NCBI GenBank assembly: GCA_964504025.1
Contig: CAZDCO010000040.1
Location: 1-11,064 of the forward strand
Reading direction: 5' to 3'
Source: Scatosoma sp964504025
Lineage (GTDB): Bacteria; Bacillota; Clostridia; Christensenellales; Borkfalkiaceae
DNA: 11,064 nucleotides
Under the pieces are notes generated by a model, which did not search any database, was not told the DNA's origin, and was given only the letters and a program-made list of their open reading frames with translations. Numbering within the stretch: position 1 is the first letter of the stretch; every line of letters begins with the position of its first letter. The position numbers and the translations under genes were made by a program. Positions 1-6,559 of the stretch are shown here, one piece after another.

Positions 1-54
1 AAATCGTGTTATGCAGGAATGTATACAAGGGTTCAAATCCCTTTCTCTGCGCCA
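1..54 (+). tRNA. tRNA-Ser, 3' part (5' part lies outside the window)
   Basis: The 3' portion of a class II tRNA is visible. A long variable arm forms a hairpin (TATGC at 10-14 with GTATA at 21-25). It is followed by a 5-bp T stem (27-31 with 39-43) around the loop TTCAAAT, the 3' acceptor strand TCTCTGC (44-50), discriminator G51 and an encoded CCA (52-54). A long variable arm restricts the isotype to Ser, Leu or Tyr. A G discriminator is typical of bacterial tRNA-Ser, while Leu and Tyr normally carry A. The anticodon is upstream of the window, so the codon read cannot be stated. Confidence 0.85.
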
Positions 55-55
55 C

Positions 56-89
56 AAAAAGCAGGCAAACGAAGGTTTGCCTGCTTTTT
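56..89 (+). terminator. intrinsic terminator after tRNA-Ser
   Basis: GCAGGCAAAC (61-70) pairs perfectly with GTTTGCCTGC (75-84) around the 4-nt loop GAAG. The stem is preceded by A5 (56-60) and followed by T5 (85-89). It starts two bases after the tRNA CCA, so it should define the tRNA transcript 3' end. The A and T tracts can extend the stem. Read-through could still feed the glucokinase gene 30 nt downstream. Confidence 0.85.
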
Positions 90-103
90 GCATAACGGCG
101 CGC

Positions 104-110
104 AAGGAGG
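104..110 (+). promoter_or_regulatory. ribosome binding site that fixes the GTG start of glcK
   Basis: AAGGAGG at 104-110 is a near-perfect Shine-Dalgarno sequence 8 nt before GTG at 119. The same reading frame is open further upstream to an ATG at 11. That ATG lies inside the tRNA and its codons cross the terminator hairpin, so GTG 119 is preferred. Confidence 0.85.
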
Positions 111-118
111 AGAACGAA

Positions 119-1078
119 GTGGCTGATTGTCAAAAGAAACGGTATATCGGTATCGATCTCGGTGGTACATTTATCAAAGGCGGTATCGTGGACGAAACGG
201 GGACGATTTTGTTGCAGGATATAATGCCTACGGAGAGCGAAAAGGGTGCTAACGGCGTAGCGCAAAATATGGCGAACCTTTGCGAATCGTTGTTGAAAGC
301 GGCAAATCTTTCCAAGGACGACGTCGTCGGTATCGGCGTAGGCGTACCGGGTATGATCGATAGCAAACGGGGAGAAGTCGTCTATTCCAACAATCTCGGT
401 TGGGAACGTTTTTGTATTTCCGAAACGTTGGAAAAGCAAACGGGATTGTCCGTAAAGATTGCCAACGACGCGAACGTGGCAGTGTTGGGTGAAACGAAAT
501 TCGGTTGCGGTAAGGTGTATCATTCTACCGTAATGTTCACGCTCGGCACGGGCGTCGGGGGCGGAATCGTTATCGACGACAAGTTGTTCGAGGGGAACGG
601 TTCGGTTGGCGCGGAACTCGGGCATAGCGTAATCGTGGCAGGCGGCGAACGCTGCACCTGCGGTAGAAAGGGGTGCTTGGAAGCGTACGCTTCGGCAACC
701 GCGCTGATTCGCGATACGAAGCGCGCCATGCAAGCGGATAAGAACAGTAAAATGTGGAAAATCGGCGGCTTGGAGAACGTTACGGGTAAGACGGCGTTCG
801 ATTATAAAGACGTAGACGAAAGCGCGAAACGGGTGGTGGACGGATATATTGAAATGCTCGGCGTGGGAATTACCAACGCGGCAAACGTATTCCGCCCCGA
901 AGCCGTCATTCTCGGTGGCGGCGTATGCGCGCAGGGGGACACGCTCGTGCGCCCGTTGCAAGCGTATTTGGATAGAGAAATATTCGCGGGGGATAAAGGT
1001 CCGTCCGTCAAAATTTTGACGGCGACGCTTGGAAACAGCGCGGGAATTCTCGGCGCGGCGGCGTTGTTGATGGAATAA
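119..1078 (+). CDS. glcK: ROK-family glucokinase
   Basis: ATP-dependent glucokinase (glucose to glucose-6-phosphate, cytoplasmic), 319 aa from the GTG start, which is normal for the Firmicutes ROK glucokinases. The N-terminal phosphate-binding motif IGIDLGGTFIKGG is at residues 10-22. The NDAN motif at 116-119 carries the probable catalytic Asp117. GTGVGGGIV follows. The ROK zinc site is complete: His169 in ELGHS, then Cys179, Cys181 and Cys186 in CTCGRKGC. A C-terminal glycine-rich ATP-binding segment (ILGGGV) is present. No catalytic residue appears lost. The gene sits alone between a tRNA-Ser/terminator and a weak terminator. Only about 30 nt separate the upstream terminator from the start, so no independent promoter is visible. 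Some ROK proteins are other sugar or N-acetyl-sugar kinases or repressors. No DNA-binding N-terminus is present, and glucokinase is the best fit. Confidence 0.93.
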   Translation: MADCQKKRYIGIDLGGTFIKGGIVDETGTILLQDIMPTESEKGANGVAQNMANLCESLLKAANLSKDDVVGIGVGVPGMIDSKRGEVVYSNNLGWERFCISETLEKQTGLSVKIANDANVAVLGETKFGCGKVYHSTVMFTLGTGVGGGIVIDDKLFEGNGSVGAELGHSVIVAGGERCTCGRKGCLEAYASATALIRDTKRAMQADKNSKMWKIGGLENVTGKTAFDYKDVDESAKRVVDGYIEMLGVGITNAANVFRPEAVILGGGVCAQGDTLVRPLQAYLDREIFAGDKGPSVKILTATLGNSAGILGAAALLME

Positions 1079-1089
1079 AAGCCGTATGT

Positions 1090-1118
1090 AAAAAATCGCG
1101 ATCCGTTCGCAGTTTTTT
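1090..1118 (+). terminator. weak intrinsic terminator after glcK
   Basis: A6 (1090-1095), a short GCGA/TCGC stem (1098-1101 with 1107-1110) and T6 (1113-1118). The A and T tracts can pair and extend the helix across a C/A mismatch and a T-G wobble. It lies 12 nt after the glcK stop and before the next promoter. The GC part of the stem is only 4 bp, so the call is tentative. Confidence 0.45.
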
Positions 1119-1173
1119 CTACGAAATGCGGAGAAAAATTTTTACAAATTTCCCGTAAAAACGCCTCAGTAAC

Positions 1174-1202
1174 TTGACATAACTTTTGTCGTGTGTTATA
1201 AT
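1174..1202 (+). promoter_or_regulatory. perfect-consensus sigma-70/sigma-A promoter for the car operon
   Basis: TTGACA at 1174-1179 and TATAAT at 1197-1202 are separated by exactly 17 nt. This is an exact consensus match in both boxes with the optimal spacer. Transcription should start at about 1208-1210, in the A run after the -10 box. A promoter this strong fits a unit controlled after initiation, by the terminator in the leader. Confidence 0.9.
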
Positions 1203-1229
1203 AATAAAAATTGACGGACGGAAGCTGCA

Positions 1230-1349
1230 ATGTATATGCAATCTATGATGAAAGTAAAGAAGACGGACGACATCGAGAAGACGAAGTTTTTTCTCGACGA
1301 CTCCTATTTTTCCATTGTAGCTCTTTCTCACTTTTCCAACAAGGACTGA
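1230..1349 (+). CDS. putative 39-aa leader peptide of the car operon
   Basis: ATG at 1230 follows a weak Shine-Dalgarno GGAAG (1220-1224) by 5 nt. In-frame ATGs at 1236, 1245 and 1248 are alternatives. The peptide starts MYMQSMMKVKKTDDIEKTK and ends SHFSNKD, and is charged at first and Phe/Ser-rich later. Its U-rich Phe and Ser codons (KFFL, YFS, HFS) recall those in the E. coli PyrL leader peptide. The stop TGA (1347-1349) lies in the ascending arm of the terminator, so a ribosome that finishes translation would cover the hairpin. It has no Arg codon, which argues against arginine sensing. I do not recognise the sequence from any known family. Translation is inferred from position and from codons resembling neighbouring genes. 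Confidence 0.5.
   Translation: MYMQSMMKVKKTDDIEKTKFFLDDSYFSIVALSHFSNKD
1273..1297 (+). other. possible pause hairpin within the leader ORF
   Basis: TCGAGAA (1273-1279) and TTCTCGA (1291-1297) are perfect 7-bp inverted arms around an 11-nt loop containing T4. It lies about 45 nt before the terminator, where a transcriptional pause could let a ribosome catch up. The function is inferred. A chance repeat of this size is possible. Confidence 0.4.
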
Positions 1350-1374
1350 TTTTTCAAAATCAGTCTTATTTTTT
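1344..1374 (+). terminator. intrinsic terminator (attenuator) upstream of carA
   Basis: GACTGATTTT (1344-1353) pairs perfectly with AAAATCAGTC (1356-1365). The 3' side continues as TTATTTTTT (1366-1374). The two innermost A-T pairs probably open to give a workable loop. It lies about 135 nt after the predicted start site and 36 nt before carA. Transcripts must pass it to reach the whole operon. The leader ORF stop codon is inside its 5' arm. Confidence 0.85.
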
Positions 1375-1410
1375 GTAAAAATCAAGAATCATATAGATAG
1401 AGGTCAACTT

Positions 1411-2493
1411 ATGAAAAAGAACAAGGTGTATTTAACGTTACAAAACGGCGACGTGTTCGTCGGCGAGCGTTTCGGCGCGTGCGGAACGGCGCAGGGTGAG
1501 TTGGTGTTCACGACGGGTATGGTCGGCTACGTAGAAACGCTGACCGATCCGACGAATTTCGGAAAAATCGTGGTGCAAACCTTTCCGTTGATCGGTAACT
1601 ACGGCGTGATGCCTGCGGACGCGGAAAGCGATAAGGCGCAAGTTTCGGCGTATATCGTGCGCGAAGTTTGTGAAACGCCCTCCAACTTCCGTTGCGAGTG
1701 CACCTTGGACGAATATTTGAAGAAAGAGGGCGTCGTTGCCGTCAGCGGAGTGGATACCCGTCAACTGACGAAAATTTTGCGCGAACAAGGCGCAATGAAC
1801 GCAAGAATCAGCGACAAGCCTTTGACGAAAGAGGAAATCGCATCTTTGGCGAATATTTCCGTTAAAAACGCAGTGGAAGCGGTTGCGCCGAAAACGGGCT
1901 TTACCCTCGCTAACGACGATGCGGAGTATACCATTGCGGTTTGGAACTTCGGTGCGAAGAAGAGCGCGTTAAACGCGTTCGTTGCGCGCGGCTGTAAAGT
2001 GATCTCCTTGCCGGCTACGGCTACGGCGGAAGAGGTGTTGGCGACGGGCGCGAACGGCGTCGTGATCAGCGATGGTCCCGGCGATCCAAAAGAGAACGCG
2101 GCAAGCGTTGCGGAAGTGAAGAAATTGCTCGGTAAAAAGCCTGTCTTTGCAGTAGGTTTAGGACATCAGTTGGTGGCGTTGGCACTCGGCGGCGATACCG
2201 TCAAGGATAAGTACGGACATAGAGGAAGCAATCAGCCCGTAAAATGCTTGGAGAGCGGCAGAGTGTACGTATCTACGCAAAACCACGGCTATTCGGTAGC
2301 GGCGGATGGCGTAAAAGCAGGAAAAGTAAGTTTCGTCAACGTCAACGACGGCGGTTGCGAAGGGTTCGATTTTGACGAATACAACGCGTTTACGATACAA
2401 TTTACGCCCGAATCTTGCGATAGCGGCAACGTAGAAAATCCCGTATATAAGAAGTTTTTTGCAATGATGCAAAAGGAGAAAGAAAATGCCTAA
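1411..2493 (+). CDS. carA: carbamoyl-phosphate synthase small subunit with a degenerate glutaminase site
   Basis: CarA normally hydrolyses glutamine and channels ammonia to CarB. This protein has 360 aa, the usual family length. The N-terminal CarA domain is intact (FTTGMVGYVETLTDP, FPLIGNYG, GVDTRQLTKILREQG at about 111-125). The C-terminal class I amidotransferase fold keeps SDGPGDP, LGHQL, GHRGSNQPVK and NHGYSV. The active site does not. The nucleophile in the usual G-[IV]-C-LGHQ is Gly249 (AVGLGHQ, codon GGT). The catalytic His of QFHPE is Thr332 (QFTPE, codon ACG). Glu334 remains. Glutamine hydrolysis should therefore be lost. Vertebrate CPS I also lacks the Cys and uses free ammonia. 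The start has an AGAGG site at 1399-1403. The last 8 nt overlap carB. A scaffolding or allosteric role on CarB is the likely remaining job (inference). Confidence 0.93.
   Translation: MKKNKVYLTLQNGDVFVGERFGACGTAQGELVFTTGMVGYVETLTDPTNFGKIVVQTFPLIGNYGVMPADAESDKAQVSAYIVREVCETPSNFRCECTLDEYLKKEGVVAVSGVDTRQLTKILREQGAMNARISDKPLTKEEIASLANISVKNAVEAVAPKTGFTLANDDAEYTIAVWNFGAKKSALNAFVARGCKVISLPATATAEEVLATGANGVVISDGPGDPKENAASVAEVKKLLGKKPVFAVGLGHQLVALALGGDTVKDKYGHRGSNQPVKCLESGRVYVSTQNHGYSVAADGVKAGKVSFVNVNDGGCEGFDFDEYNAFTIQFTPESCDSGNVENPVYKKFFAMMQKEKENA
2473..2478 (+). promoter_or_regulatory. ribosome binding site for carB inside the carA 3' end
   Basis: AAGGAG at 2473-2478 lies 7 nt before the carB ATG (2486). 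The carB start overlaps the carA stop (ATGCCTAA), so the two subunits are probably translationally coupled. Confidence 0.85.
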
Positions 2494-5400
2494 GAGAAGT
2501 GATATTAAAAAGGTTTTGGTAATCGGCTCCGGTCCTATCGTTATCGGACAAGCCGCCGAATTCGACTACGCAGGCGCGCAAGCTTGCCGCGTTATGAAAA
2601 GCGAGGGGGTAAATGTAGTGCTTTGCAACTCGAACCCTGCTACCATCATGACGGATAAAGCACTCGCCGACGAAATTTATCTTGAACCGCTCACGGAAGA
2701 AACGTTGAAGCGTATCATCATCAAGGAAAAACCGGATAGTTTGTTGGCTTCTCTCGGTGGCCAAACGGGACTCACCATGGGCTGTAAACTTGCAAAATCG
2801 GGTTTTTTGGAAGAACACGGCGTAAAATTGATCGGTACGAAGTTGGACGCGATCGATCGTTCCGAAGATAGAGAATTATTCAAGGAAACGATGGAAAAAA
2901 TCAATCAACCTTGCGTACCTTCCGATATCGCGTATACGGTAGAAGAATGTGTTTCTATCGCGAATAAACTCGGCTATCCCGTCATCATTCGTCCTGCGTA
3001 TACCCTCGGCGGTGCAGGCGGCGGCGTGGCGTACAACGAAGAGGAATTGCGCCTGATTTCGCATAACGGCTTGATGCTTTCCCCGATTACGCAGGTATTG
3101 ATTGAAAAATACATTGCAGGCTGGAAAGAAATCGAATTTGAAGTGTTGCGCGATAGCGCAGGGAACGTATTGACCGTATGTTCTATGGAAAACGTAGATC
3201 CCGTCGGTATCCACACGGGCGACTCTATCGTCGTTGCGCCTGCCGTTACCCTTTCCAATAAAGAATATTCTATGCTGCGTAACGCGGCTTTGTCGATCAT
3301 TACGGAGTTGGGGATCGAGGGCGGTTGTAACGTACAGTTCGCGTTGCATCCCGATTCTTTCGAGTATTCGGTAATCGAGGTAAACCCTCGTGTCAGCCGT
3401 TCTTCCGCGCTTGCTTCTAAGGCGACGGGCTTCCCCATTGCAAAGGTAACGTCCAAGATCGCGCTCGGCTATACGTTGGACGAGATCGTAAACGACGTGA
3501 CGGGCAACACCTACGCATGCTTCGAGCCGACGATCGACTATTTGGTCGTCAAAATGCCGAAATGGCCGTTTGATAAATTCTTGTATGCAAAGCGCGAGCT
3601 GGGTACGAGAATGAAGGCGACAGGCGAAGTGATGGCGATCGGTACGTCCTTTGAAATGGCGATCATGAAAGCGGTACGCGGTGCGGAAATCTCCACCACG
3701 ACGATGAATTATAAAAAGTTCTTGCATAGCACGCGCGAAGAACTGTTAGCAAAGTTGCCCGAAAAGACGGACGAACGTATTTTCGCCGTTTACGCAGCCT
3801 TAAAAAAGGGCGTTTCCGTAGACGAAGTGTTTGAAATCACGAAGATCGACCGTTGGTTCTTGAATAAATTTAAGAACTTGATTGCCTACGAAGAAAAGCT
3901 TGCGTCGCAACCGCTCACGGAAGAAACGTACGAAGAAGGCAAGCGTTTAGGCTACTTAGATAAAGACATCGAAGCGATCAGCGGACAAAAAGTGCCGTAT
4001 AGAAAGCAAATCGGTTATAAAATGGTAGATACCTGCGCGGCGGAATTCCCTGCGAAAACGCCTTATTTCTACTCTACCGCGGACGATTTTGCGCACGACG
4101 AAGCTACTCCGTTTTTGCAAAAGAGTGAAAAGAAGCGTATCGTCGTTATCGGTTCGGGACCTATCCGTATCGGTCAAGGCATTGAATTCGACTATTCTTC
4201 CGTGCATTGCGTATGGACGTTGAAAGAGTTGGGGTACGAAGTTGCTATCATCAACAACAACCCCGAAACGGTTTCTACCGACTTTGACACGGCGGACAGA
4301 TTGTACTTCGAGCCGTTGACGCCCGAGGACGTACAACACGTTTTGGATATTGAAAAGCCGTACGGCGTTATCATCACGTTCGGCGGACAAACGGCAATCA
4401 ACCTTTGTTCCTATTTCGATACGCACGGTATCCGTATTTTGGGTACGTCGGCGGACAGCGTAGACGCGGCGGAAGATAGAGAACGCTTCGAGGCACTCTT
4501 GGAAAAATATTCCATTCCCCGTCCGAAAGCACTCACCGTTATGACGAAAGAGGAAGCTCTCGCTGCAGCGGAACGGTTAGAATATCCTGTCTTGCTCCGT
4601 CCTTCCTACGTTATCGGCGGTCAAAACATGACGATCGCGTTCACGGAAGAGGACGTATGCCGTTACATGGACGTCATTTTGGCACAGGGTATTGAGAATC
4701 CCGTTTTGTGCGATAAATATTTGATGGGTACGGAGTTGGAAGTAGACGCCATTTCCGACGGCGTGGACGTGCTTATCCCCGGTATCATGCAACATATCGA
4801 GCGTACGGGTATCCACTCGGGCGACTCTATCGCCGTATATCCGCCGTACAATTTGGACGATGCTATGCTCGCGAAGATTATCGAGGTTTCCACGCAACTT
4901 GCGTTGGAATTAAAGACGAAGGGCTTGATCAATATTCAATACCTCATCTATCGCGGACAGCTGTACGTAATCGAGGTGAACCCCCGTGCGTCGCGTACCG
5001 TACCGTATATTTCCAAGGTAACTGGCGTACCCATGGTCGAGCTTGCCACGAAGATTATCGTCGGCGAAAAATTGAAAGATCTCGGCTTTGGTACGGGGTT
5101 GTATCCCGACTCTCCCTACGTGGCGGTCAAAGTACCCGTATTCAGCTTTGAAAAATTGAACGACGTGAACTCGCAACTCGGCCCGCAAATGAAATCGACG
5201 GGTGAGGTACTCGGTATCGGTAAGACGATGGAGGAGGCTCTCTTCAAAGGACTCGTATCCGCAGGCTTTAAGATGTGCCACCCGTCCGAACGTCGTCCCG
5301 TCGGCGTGTATATGACGGTAAACGATCAAGACAAGCTGGACGTGTTGACAATCGCGAAAAAATTCGGCGATTTGGGCTGTACCATGTACGCGACGAAGGG

Positions 5401-6541
5401 TACGGCGAAAGTTATCACCGACTTGGGCTTCGAGTGCACGGAAGTAGATAGATTATCGGCAACCGACACGGTAATCAAGTTGATGGACGAGGGCAAGATC
5501 GACTATCTCGTATATACGGGTAAGACGGATATGGAATCGATCAACGACTTCATTCGTTTGCACCACCATGCGATTTTGCTCGGCATCACGGTGCTGACGG
5601 CGTTGGATACGGCGAACGCGCTTGCCGATATTTTGGCAGGCCGTTTCACGGAAGACAATACCGAACTCGTCGACATCAACGCGTTGCGTAGCGAAAAATT
5701 GAAGTTGAACTTTACAAAAATGCAATCTTGCGGAAACGATTATATCGTATTCGACAATCGCGACGGTAAGATCACCTGTCCCGAATCGATTGCGGTAAAC
5801 TACGTTTTGCCTCATTACGGAATCGGAGGCGACGGTATCGTTTTGATTGAGAATTCGGCGATTGCCGACGCGAAAATGCGTATTTTCAACAAGGATGGCA
5901 AGGAAGCTGCGCAGGGCGGTAACGCCATTCGCTGCGTCGGTAAATACCTGTACGAAAAGGGTATTGTGCGTAAAAACGATATTGCGATCGAAACGGTTAA
6001 GGGCGTCAACGAAGTGAAGTTGTATTCCTTTAACGGCAAGGTAAACTCGGCAAGGGTAAACCTCGGTAAAGCGAAATTAAAGGGTAAAAACATTCCTTGC
6101 GTATGGAAGCAAGATTCGATCGTCGATAAGAATATCACGATCAACGGGCAAGGATACGAAATCACTCTCGTCAACGTCGGCAACCCCCATTGCGTAATCT
6201 TCTGCGATAAGGTGGACGCAATCAACGTGGCGGCGATCGGAGAGGAGTTGGAAAATTGTGAATTCTTCCCTGAGGGAATCAATACCGAATTCGTGCGTGT
6301 CATCAACAAAGCGACTTTGAAAATGCGCGTTTGGGAACGCGGTAGCGGCGAAACCTGGGCTTGCGGTACGGGTGCGTGCGCGGCGGTCGTTGCGGCGGTG
6401 CTCAAAGGGTATTGCGAAAAGGGTACGAACGTAACCGTGAAATTGCGCGGCGGCGACTTGTTCGTTTGCTATCAAGAAAACGGTGAAGTGGAATTGACGG
6501 GTAACGTCAAGACGGTTTACGAGGGTACGTTAGAAATTTAA
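2486..6541 (+). CDS. carB: carbamoyl-phosphate synthase large subunit fused to a diaminopimelate epimerase domain
   Basis: This is a 1351-aa protein, about 280 aa longer than ordinary CarB. Residues 1 to about 540 are the carboxyphosphate half: IGSGPIVIGQAAEFDYAG, IIRPAYTLGGAGGG, NMEN-type MENVDPVGIHTGDSIV and IEVNPRVSRSSALASKATG. Residues from about 549 to 930 are the carbamate-phosphorylating half: IGSGPIRIGQGIEFDYSS, LLRPSYVIGGQ, GIHSGDS and IEVNPRASRTVPYISK. Residues of about 935-1065 are the MGS-like allosteric domain with YATKGTAK, normally the site for UMP/IMP/ornithine control. All CarB motifs I checked are conserved, so ATP-dependent synthesis from ammonia looks possible. From about residue 1072 the chain continues in frame into a complete DapF-like domain (see the separate entry). 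No stop codon or internal ribosome binding site marks the junction. The gene overlaps carA by 8 nt and is 18 nt from the next gene. I do not know of a CarB-DapF fusion. Confidence 0.93.
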   Translation: MPKRSDIKKVLVIGSGPIVIGQAAEFDYAGAQACRVMKSEGVNVVLCNSNPATIMTDKALADEIYLEPLTEETLKRIIIKEKPDSLLASLGGQTGLTMGCKLAKSGFLEEHGVKLIGTKLDAIDRSEDRELFKETMEKINQPCVPSDIAYTVEECVSIANKLGYPVIIRPAYTLGGAGGGVAYNEEELRLISHNGLMLSPITQVLIEKYIAGWKEIEFEVLRDSAGNVLTVCSMENVDPVGIHTGDSIVVAPAVTLSNKEYSMLRNAALSIITELGIEGGCNVQFALHPDSFEYSVIEVNPRVSRSSALASKATGFPIAKVTSKIALGYTLDEIVNDVTGNTYACFEPTIDYLVVKMPKWPFDKFLYAKRELGTRMKATGEVMAIGTSFEMAIMKAVRGAEISTTTMNYKKFLHSTREELLAKLPEKTDERIFAVYAALKKGVSVDEVFEITKIDRWFLNKFKNLIAYEEKLASQPLTEETYEEGKRLGYLDKDIEAISGQKVPYRKQIGYKMVDTCAAEFPAKTPYFYSTADDFAHDEATPFLQKSEKKRIVVIGSGPIRIGQGIEFDYSSVHCVWTLKELGYEVAIINNNPETVSTDFDTADRLYFEPLTPEDVQHVLDIEKPYGVIITFGGQTAINLCSYFDTHGIRILGTSADSVDAAEDRERFEALLEKYSIPRPKALTVMTKEEALAAAERLEYPVLLRPSYVIGGQNMTIAFTEEDVCRYMDVILAQGIENPVLCDKYLMGTELEVDAISDGVDVLIPGIMQHIERTGIHSGDSIAVYPPYNLDDAMLAKIIEVSTQLALELKTKGLINIQYLIYRGQLYVIEVNPRASRTVPYISKVTGVPMVELATKIIVGEKLKDLGFGTGLYPDSPYVAVKVPVFSFEKLNDVNSQLGPQMKSTGEVLGIGKTMEEALFKGLVSAGFKMCHPSERRPVGVYMTVNDQDKLDVLTIAKKFGDLGCTMYATKGTAKVITDLGFECTEVDRLSATDTVIKLMDEGKIDYLVYTGKTDMESINDFIRLHHHAILLGITVLTALDTANALADILAGRFTEDNTELVDINALRSEKLKLNFTKMQSCGNDYIVFDNRDGKITCPESIAVNYVLPHYGIGGDGIVLIENSAIADAKMRIFNKDGKEAAQGGNAIRCVGKYLYEKGIVRKNDIAIETVKGVNEVKLYSFNGKVNSARVNLGKAKLKGKNIPCVWKQDSIVDKNITINGQGYEITLVNVGNPHCVIFCDKVDAINVAAIGEELENCEFFPEGINTEFVRVINKATLKMRVWERGSGETWACGTGACAAVVAAVLKGYCEKGTNVTVKLRGGDLFVCYQENGEVELTGNVKTVYEGTLEI
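5699..6538 (+). other. dapF: DapF (diaminopimelate epimerase) domain at the C-terminus of CarB, one catalytic Cys missing
   Basis: This stretch covers residues 1072-1351 of the fusion, a full DapF length of about 280 aa. It begins LKLNFTKMQSCGNDY, which matches the usual DapF N-terminus with its start Met replaced by a TTG Leu codon. Clear family motifs follow: YGIGGDGIVLI, MRIFNKDG, VNVGNPHCV, NTEFV and WERGSGETWACGTGACA. DapF interconverts LL- and meso-diaminopimelate with two cysteines. The second (Cys217 in many species) is present as Cys1293. The first lies in the usual [EQ]-[MQ]-C-GNG-x-RC motif, but here that reads AQGGNAIRC, with Gly1144 in place of the Cys and Ala1147 in place of the second Gly. 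Two-base epimerisation should fail. It may be a pseudoenzyme, a ligand-binding regulator, or a domain with altered chemistry. Confidence 0.9.
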
Positions 6542-6559
6542 GACAAATAGGAGAAACGA

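Larger units (their letters stand above)
1209..1410 (+). promoter_or_regulatory. leader of carA with attenuator architecture
   Basis: This is about 200 nt of transcribed leader between the predicted start site and the carA ATG. It contains a 39-codon ORF (1230-1349), U-rich stretches (1287-1292, 1307-1311, 1323-1336), a possible hairpin (1273-1297) and an intrinsic terminator (1344-1374). A second possible pairing competes with the terminator: GACT 1299-1302 plus ATTTT 1306-1310 with the terminator 3' arm AAAATCAGTC 1356-1365. I see no PyrR-type binding loop, T-box motif or arginine-codon run. The layout resembles UTP-sensing attenuation of E. coli pyrBI. This comparison is an inference from layout. 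A free-standing small RNA ending at the terminator is the alternative. Confidence 0.6.

Noticed and set aside
11..118. An N-terminal extension of the glucokinase frame starting at ATG 11
   Set aside because: It begins inside the tRNA and runs through the terminator hairpin. A strong Shine-Dalgarno sits just before GTG 119, and the protein from 119 has the normal family length.
1209..1376. The car leader as a known housekeeping RNA (6S, SRP RNA, RNase P RNA, tmRNA)
   Set aside because: The ends are not complementary as 6S requires, no SRP Alu or GNRA core is seen apart from a chance GGAAGC, and the RNA is too short for RNase P RNA or tmRNA.
1209..1410. A PyrR-binding attenuator or T-box riboswitch in the car leader
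   Set aside because: I found neither the PyrR anti-antiterminator loop consensus nor the T-box TGGNACCGCG sequence. The leader ORF has no arginine codons.
2876..3727. A 283-codon minus-strand ORF opposite carB, and similar antisense ORFs opposite thiI and the DapF domain
   Set aside because: They lie opposite strongly conserved coding sequence, lack ribosome binding sites and give compositionally odd proteins, as expected of shadow frames.
5699..5722. An independent dapF start (TTG 5699 or ATG 5720) rather than a fusion
   Set aside because: No Shine-Dalgarno precedes either codon, and no stop codon in the carB frame separates the two domains. Reading through from carB is unavoidable unless there is a sequence error.
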